Assembly (NCBI GenBank): GCA_016926135.1
Contig: JAFGPH010000311.1
Location: 1 to 5,892, forward strand
Direction of reading: 5' to 3'
Source: Deltaproteobacteria bacterium
Lineage (GTDB): Bacteria; Desulfobacterota; DSM-4660; Desulfatiglandales; HGW-15
DNA length: 5,892 nucleotides
Of the stretch, positions 1-4,627 are shown in pieces (the first letter of the stretch is position 1; every line of letters begins with the position of its first letter). Both the position numbers and the translations under genes were made by a program. Under the pieces are notes generated by a model that searched no databases, was not told the origin of the DNA, and was given only the letters and a program-made list of their open reading frames with translations.

Positions 1-223
1 AGGCAGAGTTGCTTATCAGTTGGTTCAGCCGCGACACGTTTGCTCTGTCCAATCCCGGCAGTGTACCGTCATCCGCCACGCCCAGGAAGATCGTACCTCC
101 TTCGGAATTGGCAAAGGCTGCCATCTCAGCGGCGAGTGAATCCGCATTGGTGACATCCCGCTTGAACTGCCGGCGGCTGTCCTCGCCAAGGGAGATGCGG
201 GTTTTCAGCTCCTTTAACTTCAT
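1..223 (-). CDS. AlbA_2 (Schlafen-type) domain protein, N-terminal part, cut by the window edge
   Basis: Reading the minus strand from ATG at 223 gives 74 codons without a stop up to the window edge, so only the N-terminus is present. An in-frame stop at 238-236 and no alternative start between it and 223 fix the start. The visible protein begins MKLKELKTRISLGEDSRRQF and contains the two hallmarks of the AlbA_2 (divergent AAA-4/Schlafen AlbA_2) family: a charged E-x-x-x-x-QFK segment at residues 14-21 and the glycine-rich block FANSEGGTIFLGVADDG at 37-53, followed by a short helix (NVSRLNQLI). Family members are predicted nucleic-acid-binding proteins, often with a C-terminal winged helix or ATPase-like part, and some act as regulators or in phage defence; which applies here cannot be told without the rest. 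The gene is transcribed away from the transporter genes. The ribosome binding site is weak (GGTGA just before the ATG). Family assignment is fairly sure, function is not. Confidence 0.8.
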   Translation of the reverse strand, partial: MKLKELKTRISLGEDSRRQFKRDVTNADSLAAEMAAFANSEGGTIFLGVADDGTLPGLDRANVSRLNQLISNSA

Positions 224-314
224 GTCACCGCACGTTCAACTCCGTCGGGCCAATCAGGCCCCTTGCATCCCTGTGTTGCCACCGCCCTCTGTCAGTTCGG
301 ATCAAGAACCAGGA

Positions 315-359
315 GAACAGAAGACCCCACGTCCTTCTTTTGGAAATGGGGTCCTGTTC
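315..359. repeat. Bulged 13-bp inverted repeat (hairpin)
   Basis: GAACAG (315-320) pairs with CTGTTC (354-359), and after a two-base AA bulge GACCCCA (323-329) pairs with TGGGGTC (347-353). The 17-base loop can form three more pairs (TCC 332-334 with GGA 342-344). Thirteen outer pairs make this the strongest local hairpin in the left intergenic region. No T-tract follows on either strand, so it is not an obvious intrinsic terminator. Role unknown. Confidence 0.5.
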
Positions 360-391
360 GACAATGCTGCATTATGCCCCCTGTCCAGGGC

Positions 392-410
392 CTGCTCAAA
401 GTCTGAGCAG
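392..410. repeat. 6-bp inverted repeat with 7-base loop
   Basis: CTGCTC (392-397) and GAGCAG (405-410) are perfect reverse complements around AAAGTCT. It lies a few tens of bases downstream of the stronger 315-359 hairpin and could be an operator half-site pair or part of a folded RNA. There is no independent evidence for a function. Confidence 0.3.
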
Positions 411-427
411 TGAATTACTCATGCCAC

Positions 428-472
428 AAGGTTGATAACCTTTTGAGATCAAATGCAAAATTCTCTTGCATT
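428..472. promoter_or_regulatory. Two adjacent palindromes, possible operator upstream of the TSUP gene
   Basis: AAGGTT-gat-AACCTT (428-442) is followed ten bases later by AATGCAA-aattctc-TTGCATT (452-472), a 7-bp palindrome with a 7-base spacer in AT-rich DNA. Paired arms around a short spacer are what a dimeric repressor or a Xer-like DNA-binding domain would recognise. TunR regulators of sulfate reducers, whose DNA-binding domain resembles XerC/XerD, are known to repress TSUP genes. That either palindrome is a TunR site is an inference; I cannot match it to the published motif from memory. Confidence 0.3.
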
Positions 473-532
473 CTAAAAAGATGTCCTCCTTTTGTCAAAT
501 GGAGATTATGAATCGTCGTCACTTCTCAGACT

Positions 533-581
533 GCGGCCTATCCTCTTTTTTGGGGTAGTTCATTAGAAATCCTAAGGCCGC
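533..581. repeat. 7-bp inverted repeat in the TSUP leader region
   Basis: GCGGCCT (533-539) is perfectly complementary to AGGCCGC (575-581) with a 35-base loop that includes a run of six T's (545-550 region). It sits about 95 bases before the TSUP start codon. If transcription starts upstream, it would be a stem in the leader RNA. Role unknown. Confidence 0.3.
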
Positions 582-675
582 CGTCAAAACAGTCGTAATT
601 TTCCTCGGCTTCAGGCAAAATGAGTCTAGGGCAGAAAAGATCAGATAACTCTTGCACAAGCAGGAGAGATGAGGC

Positions 676-1653
676 TTGGACTTTCTCTTCCTCCATTTTG
701 CCGTTTCCGGCGTTGACACATGGGTGTTCATCCCCCCGGTGGTGGCGTTCATCGTGTCCTTTTTCACATCCATGGGCGGGGTTTCGGGCGCCTTTCTCCT
801 GCTTCCTTTTCAGATGTCCTTTCTGGGCTACGCCAACCCTTCGGTCAGCGGCACCAATCAGCTTTTCAACATCGTTGCCATCCCGAGCGGCGTGTATCGT
901 TACTGCAGAGAAGGTCGCATGGTCTGGCCCCTCACCTGGGTCGTTGTGGCAGGGACCCTGCCGGGGGTATTCATCGGGGCCGTCGTGCGGGTTGTCTACC
1001 TGCCGGATCCGAAGCACTTCAAACTGTTCGCCGCAGCGGTGTTGCTTTACATCGGGATCAGAATGGCCCTGGACCTCTTGGGGAAAGGCGGGCGGGGGCA
1101 GGACAGGAACGCCAGTGAGAAGAGGTTTCAGGAACTGGTGAGCGGGTACCGGAAGATGGTAACCTCACGGGAAAACCAGGATCCTGAACCCCTGCCCGCG
1201 GTCAAGGTTACTCACTTTAATCGGAAGCGGCTCGGATACACCTTTTATGGCGAGCAGTTCGATATTCCCTTCTGGGCCATCTTTGTCCTGGCATTTGTCG
1301 TCGGCATCGTGGGAGGTGTTTATGGGATCGGCGGGGGGTCGATCATCGCGCCCTTCTTTGTAACCTTCTTCGCCCTCCCCGTTTACACGGTTGCGGGGGC
1401 TGCGCTGATGGGCACCTTTGTCACCTCCGTGGCCGGGGTGTTGTTCTACCAGGCCATAGCCCCCTTCTACCCCCACCTCACGGTCGCACCTGATTGGCCG
1501 CTGGGCTTTCTTTTCGGTGTGGGGGGAATGGCCGGCATGTACCTGGGCGCCCGGTGCCAGAAGTTCATACCGGCCAGGCCCATCAAATGGATGCTCGCAG
1601 GCATTATCGTCTTTACGGCCCTCAGCTACGTGGTTCCTTTCTTCACCAGATGA
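676..1653 (+). CDS. TSUP family (TauE/SafE-type) membrane transporter
   Basis: The product is a 325-residue inner-membrane protein of the TauE/SafE (TSUP) family, whose members move sulfite, sulfonates and related oxyanions, usually outward. The start is TTG at 676, chosen because AGGAGAG (662-668) lies seven bases upstream; the ATG at 669 is in another frame. The family's two homologous halves are visible. The N-terminal half has membrane segments near residues 17-50, 83-108 and 115-133, with a GGVSGAFLLLPFQ motif at 34-46. A hydrophilic loop follows at about 135-195, longer than in minimal family members. The second half has segments near 198-233, 236-261, 275-293 and 304-323, with the matching glycine-rich motif GGVYGIGGGSIIAPFF at 213-228. 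Substrate cannot be read from sequence. TSUP genes are known TunR (tungstate-responsive) targets in sulfate-reducing Deltaproteobacteria, so molybdate/tungstate efflux is plausible beside tupABC. A REP-like element and a separate promoter lie between it and the next gene. Confidence 0.9.
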   Translation: MDFLFLHFAVSGVDTWVFIPPVVAFIVSFFTSMGGVSGAFLLLPFQMSFLGYANPSVSGTNQLFNIVAIPSGVYRYCREGRMVWPLTWVVVAGTLPGVFIGAVVRVVYLPDPKHFKLFAAAVLLYIGIRMALDLLGKGGRGQDRNASEKRFQELVSGYRKMVTSRENQDPEPLPAVKVTHFNRKRLGYTFYGEQFDIPFWAIFVLAFVVGIVGGVYGIGGGSIIAPFFVTFFALPVYTVAGAALMGTFVTSVAGVLFYQAIAPFYPHLTVAPDWPLGFLFGVGGMAGMYLGARCQKFIPARPIKWMLAGIIVFTALSYVVPFFTR

Positions 1654-1693
1654 ACTTCGACATATTAACCGTCCCAAAATCGTCTCGACGTCT

Positions 1694-1798
1694 GTCATTC
1701 CGGCCGGAGCGACTCGTCACGGCGGAGCGTGCCGTAGCCGGGAGCGGAGAGCCGGAATCCGGTAGCCTTTCCGGATGCCGGATCAAGTCCGGCATGAC
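1694..1798. repeat. REP-like palindromic intergenic repeat
   Basis: The element is bounded by inverted ends, GTCATTCCGG (1694-1703) and CCGGCATGAC (1789-1798), differing at one position. Inside are TCCGGCCGGA (1699-1708), ATCCGG/CCGGAT (1757-1762 with 1771-1776) and a perfect 8-bp hairpin ATGCCGGA-tcaag-TCCGGCAT (1775-1795). Repeated GCCGGAATCC-type words are typical of dispersed extragenic palindromes in Deltaproteobacteria and many Proteobacteria, which are often moved by RAYT transposases. It starts 41 bases after the TSUP stop and may also end or stabilise that transcript. Copy number in the genome cannot be judged from this window. Confidence 0.7.
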
Positions 1799-1955
1799 GA
1801 TACTGTGATGAGATGGTTACTACGCATCGAAGATCCCAGCACCGAAAGTGCAGGTGCCGGTTACCCCGCTACCCCTTCCAGGTCCAAGGCCCGCACGATC
1901 CTCTCTGATGAAGTAAGAAGATAGTCCTGATAGTAATATTTTGTAATTTTTTTCC

Positions 1956-1984
1956 TTGACCCCATTGATTAGATCATTTATGAC
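1956..1984 (+). promoter_or_regulatory. Sigma-70-type promoter for the regulator-tup cluster
   Basis: TTGACC (1956-1961, 5 of 6 match to TTGACA) and TATGAC (1979-1984, 4 of 6 match to TATAAT) are separated by 17 bases, the optimal spacing. An AT-rich run (about 1929-1953) immediately upstream resembles an UP element. Transcription would start near 1990-1992, giving a short leader before the ribosome binding site GGAGGTG at 1998-2004 and the ATG at 2010. This is the best promoter in the window and probably serves the downstream tup genes as well, unless tupA has its own. Confidence 0.6.
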
Positions 1985-2009
1985 ATAAGGACTTCATGGA
2001 GGTGCGTTC

Positions 2010-2717
2010 ATGTCCGGAGACCTGATGAACACGAAAGAGGTGGCCCGATACCTGGGGGTGCACGAGAAGCAGGTATATGCCCTGGTGAAGGCCAAGAGGA
2101 TTCCATCGACGAAGTTCACCGGGAAGTGGGTGTTTCCGAGGAAACTGATCGACGCGTGGATCGAATCCCATGCCCGGTCCGGGATCGATCAGGCCAGGGA
2201 GAGGAGCAGGGATATCGAAGGGGCGCTTCTCGCCTGCGGGAGCAACGACCCGATCCTGGACATGCTCCAGAGCACTATGAAGAAGGCCCATCCTGAGTTC
2301 CTCATCCTGTCGGCCAACACGGGGAGCACGGAAGGGCTGAAGGCCCTCAACCGCGGCCAAACGGACCTGGCCTGGTCCCATCTGCTGGACCCCCAGAGCC
2401 AAGGCCCGGTTCCTGTCCAGGGGGGACAATTCGGGCACCCACAAGAAGGAGATGGACATCTGGAAGAAGGCGGGAATTCAACCTGCCGGGGATTGGTACG
2501 TCGTCACCAAGGCATTCATGATGGCCACCCTCAAGCAGGCCGACCAGGAAGGCGCCTACTTCATGACCGACAGCAGCACTTGGGTGGCGGCCAGGAAGGA
2601 AATGCCCAAGCTGGTGATCCTTTTCAGGGGGGACACGATGCTGGTGAACACCTATCACACCCTCTGTCAGCCGGAAGGCGCAACCCCGGGTCAGAAGACC
2701 GCCGCCAAGTTCATTGA
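2010..2717 (+). CDS. Truncated HTH regulator with partial periplasmic-binding-like domain, out-of-frame tail
   Basis: The ORF has 235 codons from ATG 2010, with GGAGGTG five bases upstream. Residues 6-52 form an excisionase/MerR-like HTH (HTH_17 type: MNTKEVARYLGVHEKQVYAL, then a GKWVFPRKLIDAWI wing). Residues 68-128 match the start of a cytoplasmic substrate-binding-like domain (PBP_like, PF12727 type): GALLACGSNDPILDML, ANTGSTEGLKALNRGQTDLAWSH... to DP at 127-128. Such proteins are one-component regulators that sense a small ligand, plausibly molybdate or tungstate given the neighbours. From about residue 130 the frame leaves family sequence: residues 131-235 are a glycine-, histidine- and arginine-rich tail that is the wrong frame of a TupA-like gene. 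Intact family members are expected to be roughly 300 residues, so about half the sensor is missing. The product, if made, could still bind DNA but hardly a ligand. I treat it as a broken gene; the confidence applies to the N-terminal family call. Confidence 0.7.
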   Translation: MSGDLMNTKEVARYLGVHEKQVYALVKAKRIPSTKFTGKWVFPRKLIDAWIESHARSGIDQARERSRDIEGALLACGSNDPILDMLQSTMKKAHPEFLILSANTGSTEGLKALNRGQTDLAWSHLLDPQSQGPVPVQGGQFGHPQEGDGHLEEGGNSTCRGLVRRHQGIHDGHPQAGRPGRRLLHDRQQHLGGGQEGNAQAGDPFQGGHDAGEHLSHPLSAGRRNPGSEDRRQVH

Positions 2718-2826
2718 CTTTGCAGTATCCGACGCGGGGCAGAAGATCATTGTCCAGTACGGCGCCGACAAGCACGGTGAAGGCCTTTACAACGATGCTG
2801 CATACGCCAAAAAATACGACAAGTAA
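2395..2826 (+). pseudogene. C-terminal half of a second TupA-like binding protein, N-terminus deleted
   Basis: In a frame offset from the upstream regulator, translation from about 2395 reads RAKARFLSRGDNSGTHKKEM and continues without a stop to TAA at 2824-2826. This corresponds to residues about 137 to the end of the intact TupA downstream (EAKAKFVSRGDDSGTHGKE). Later landmarks also match: DWYV at the hinge, a GAYFMTDSSTW block equivalent to QAYTLSDRGTY, and a C-terminal helix AAKFIDFAVSDAGQKII. It ends YGEGLYNDAAYAKKYDK, unlike TupA 2878-3783, and has WYVVTKAFMMATL where TupA has WYLSIGQGMGKTL, so it is a diverged paralogue rather than a recent duplicate. The signal peptide and ligand-binding N-lobe (TTTS motif) are absent. 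ATG 2452 has AAGGAG directly against it, too close for a good start, so independent translation is doubtful. Its original ligand is unknown, probably an oxyanion. Confidence 0.75.
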
Positions 2827-2831
2827 CGGGT

Positions 2832-2858
2832 CCGGGGCGGAAACACGACCCCGGTTTT
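2832..2858 (+). terminator. Short hairpin with T-run before tupA, possible attenuator
   Basis: CCGGGG (2832-2837) pairs with CCCCGG (2849-2854) around an 11-base loop, followed directly by TTTT (2855-2858). It lies in the 51-base gap between the TupA-like remnant and tupA, and just before the AGGAGGAG ribosome binding site of tupA. The stem is GC-only but short and the T-run is short, so at most partial termination is expected. Confidence 0.35.
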
Positions 2859-2877
2859 CAGCGAGGAGGAGAAAGAG

Positions 2878-3783
2878 ATGAAAACAAAGTTCAGCTGGAT
2901 CGTCATCATTCTATGTGCGGCACTTCTCCCGGCAGGCACCGCGATGGCCCAGGAGAAGGTCCTCAAGATGTCCACCACAACGAGCACTGAGAACTCGGGA
3001 CTCTTGAACGTGCTGCTTCCTGAGTTCAAGAAAGATACGGGCATCGACGTGAAGGTGTTTGCCAAGGGGACCGGCGCCGCCATCCGCGACGGGGCCGACG
3101 GCAATGTGGATGTGATCTTTGTGCACGACCAGCCGCGCGAGGAGAAATTCGTGGCCGACGGGCTGGGAACCAAACGCTACGCGGTCATGCACAACGACTT
3201 CGTTCTGCTGGGTCCTGCCTCCGATCCCGCCAAGGTGAAGGGTGTAAAGGATGCAGGTCAAGCCCTCAAAAAGATCGCCGAAGCCAAGGCCAAATTCGTG
3301 TCCAGGGGAGATGACAGCGGCACCCACGGCAAGGAGCAGGCGCTTTGGAAGGAGGCCGGCGTTCCTCTGGAAACCAAGACCTCCGAGATCGTCAAGAGCG
3401 GAAAAAAGGCTTCCCTCTCCTTTCAGCATCCCAAGGGGCTTGGGGAGTGGTACCTCTCCATCGGCCAGGGCATGGGGAAAACCCTCACCTACGCGGATGA
3501 GAAACAGGCCTACACCCTCTCCGACCGTGGAACCTACCTGGAATACAAGTACGGCAGGAAAGAAGGGCTTGGGTTGGAAATCGTGTCGGAGGGAGACGCC
3601 AAACTCTTCAACCCGTATGGGATAATTCCCGTAAACCCGAAGAAGCACCCTCACGTGAAGGTGGAATGGGCCGAGGCATTCGCCAAGTGGCTGGTATCCA
3701 AGAAGGCACAGGCCCTGATCGGCAATTACAAAATCCAGGGGAAGCAGGCATTCTTCCCGGATGCCATCCCCGGAGCGAAGTAG
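2878..3783 (+). CDS. tupA: Tungstate ABC transporter, periplasmic substrate-binding protein TupA
   Basis: The 301-residue product captures tungstate in the periplasm and delivers it to TupB. ATG 2878 is preceded six bases upstream by AGGAGGAG (2864-2871). A signal peptide spans residues 1-24 (basic start, hydrophobic core WIVIILCAALL, cleavage after AMA|QE), with no lipobox. The TupA hallmark TTTSTENSGLL is at 33-43, the class motif contributing oxyanion-binding Ser/Thr. VDVIFVHDQPREEKFVADG (77-95) and SRGDDSGTHGKE (142-153) are the other signature blocks, followed by GQGMGKTL (196-203) and a YTLSDRGTYL block at 212-221. Residues about 164-188 look like a roughly 15-residue insertion relative to compact TupA proteins. 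Next come tupB and tupC, completing the transporter. TupA proteins prefer tungstate over molybdate; sequence alone cannot prove that here. A 148-base structured gap to tupB may favour higher tupA expression. Confidence 0.93.
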   Translation: MKTKFSWIVIILCAALLPAGTAMAQEKVLKMSTTTSTENSGLLNVLLPEFKKDTGIDVKVFAKGTGAAIRDGADGNVDVIFVHDQPREEKFVADGLGTKRYAVMHNDFVLLGPASDPAKVKGVKDAGQALKKIAEAKAKFVSRGDDSGTHGKEQALWKEAGVPLETKTSEIVKSGKKASLSFQHPKGLGEWYLSIGQGMGKTLTYADEKQAYTLSDRGTYLEYKYGRKEGLGLEIVSEGDAKLFNPYGIIPVNPKKHPHVKVEWAEAFAKWLVSKKAQALIGNYKIQGKQAFFPDAIPGAK

Positions 3784-3800
3784 CGCTCCACGGAGGCGCC

Positions 3801-3863
3801 AGGTGCGGGGAGCAAGGCCTCGGTGCGATTTTGGTTGCATCCGGGTCCTCGTTTCCCGCACCT
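3801..3863 (+). ncRNA. Long intercistronic stem-loop between tupA and tupB
   Basis: AGGTGCGGG (3801-3809) is perfectly complementary to CCCGCACCT (3855-3863), and the pairing continues with G-U and A-U pairs into the loop. The interior forms a second stem: CGG-TGCGAT (3821-3829) with GTTGCA-t-CCG (3834-3843) closed by TTTG. The whole 63-base segment can thus fold into one long hairpin. No T-run follows, so it is more likely a 3'-end-stabilising or processing structure that keeps tupA mRNA more abundant than tupBC mRNA than a full terminator. It begins 18 bases after the tupA stop. The fold is read by eye and has not been calculated. Confidence 0.45.
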
Positions 3864-3931
3864 CAGCCCTCTATTCTTGAAAGACGGACGCAGCCGCGGG
3901 ATGGACTCACCATCCGGTGGGGTTTGACCCC

Positions 3932-4627
3932 ATGGACTTTTTCATCGACAGCTTCCTATCGGCCCTCCTTCTTCTGTGGCAGTGCGACCCTGAGGTCTAT
4001 TTCATTGTCTATGTGTCACTGAAGGTAAGCCTTGTCGCGACCCTCATCGCGAGCATCCTGGGTGTTCCCTGTGGGTTCCTCATTGCCCTGAACGAGTTCC
4101 GGGCAAAAAGGGCTCTCATCACCGTCCTGAATTCGCTTTTGGCCCTGCCCACCGTGGTGGTGGGTCTGTTCGTGTACGCCTTCCTCTCCAGGCGTGGCAT
4201 CCTGGGGTTCATGGACCTTCTCTACACCCAGAACGCCATGGTCATCGGCCAGGTGATCCTGGTGCTTCCCATCGTGACCACTTTCACCCTGGCTGCCGTG
4301 AGCCAGATCGATTCGAGGTATCGGAAGACCGCGCTGACCCTCGGGGCCACACCGTTTCAGACAGCGGCCCTGATCTTTCGGGAGGCCCGTTTCGGCGTCA
4401 TTGCAGCCCTCATTGCCGCTTTTGGGAGGGTGATTTCGGAGATCGGCGTGGCCATGATGCTGGGAGGCAACGCCAAAGGTTTCACCCGCACCATGACCAC
4501 GGCCATGGCCCTCGAGTACGACAAGGGTGAATTCATCATGGCCGTGGCGCTCGGCATCGTGCTCCTTCTGATCAGCCTCACCATGAATATTCTTTTCCGA
4601 TCCATCCAGGGGAGGAGTCGGGCGTGA
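3932..4627 (+). CDS. tupB: Tungstate ABC transporter permease TupB
   Basis: The product is a 231-residue inner-membrane permease that forms the translocation path for tungstate from TupA. I chose ATG 3932 (MDFFIDSFLSALLLLW), since GGTGGGG lies about nine bases upstream and TupB-type proteins commonly begin this way. An in-frame GTG at 3917 would add five residues and has a poorer upstream site. Hydrophobic segments lie near residues 23-53, 61-86, 102-124, 153-177 and 199-223. The binding-protein-dependent permease (EAA) loop is at about 150-178 (REARFGVIAALIAAFGRVIS, then EIG), the contact point for the ATPase. The block LPTVVVGLFVYAFLSRRG (72-89) is characteristic of the TupB/WtpB group and separates it from ModB. 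The stop codon overlaps the tupC start by four bases (GTGA), indicating translational coupling. Family call is strong; substrate follows from tupA. Confidence 0.92.
   Translation: MDFFIDSFLSALLLLWQCDPEVYFIVYVSLKVSLVATLIASILGVPCGFLIALNEFRAKRALITVLNSLLALPTVVVGLFVYAFLSRRGILGFMDLLYTQNAMVIGQVILVLPIVTTFTLAAVSQIDSRYRKTALTLGATPFQTAALIFREARFGVIAALIAAFGRVISEIGVAMMLGGNAKGFTRTMTTAMALEYDKGEFIMAVALGIVLLLISLTMNILFRSIQGRSRA

Larger units (their letters stand above)
224..675. other. Divergent intergenic region with a cluster of inverted repeats
   Basis: This 452-base stretch separates the minus-strand AlbA_2 gene from the plus-strand TSUP gene. I found no reading frame with convincing coding character. It contains five perfect or near-perfect inverted repeats at 315-359, 392-410, 428-442, 452-472 and 533-581. 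It should also hold the promoters of both flanking genes, but I could not pick a -35/-10 pair with proper spacing with any confidence. The 395-620 part is more AT-rich than the flanking genes, as expected for a control region. Confidence 0.6.

Noticed and set aside
9..413. 134-codon plus-strand frame at the left edge
   Set aside because: It lies opposite the AlbA_2 frame and continues into hairpin-rich intergenic DNA. Its translation is serine/proline-rich with no family pattern, while the minus strand gives a clear domain match.
1811..1910. Possible molybdenum-cofactor riboswitch upstream of the regulator
   Set aside because: A few short pairings such as GCACC/GGTGC exist, but I cannot fit the known motif, and the best promoter (1956-1984) lies downstream of it.
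2452..2826. Independent gene starting at ATG 2452
   Set aside because: AAGGAG touches the start codon with no spacing and TupA homology extends upstream past it to about 2397, so this is an internal methionine of a truncated gene.
2911..3861. 316-codon minus-strand frame opposite tupA
   Set aside because: It is the reverse shadow of a GC-rich gene. The plus strand has a signal peptide and all TupA motifs, and the minus frame has no recognisable domain.
3901..3927. Eight-codon leader peptide before tupB
   Set aside because: ATG 3901 to TGA 3927 has no good ribosome binding site and no codon bias suggesting attenuation; chance is sufficient.
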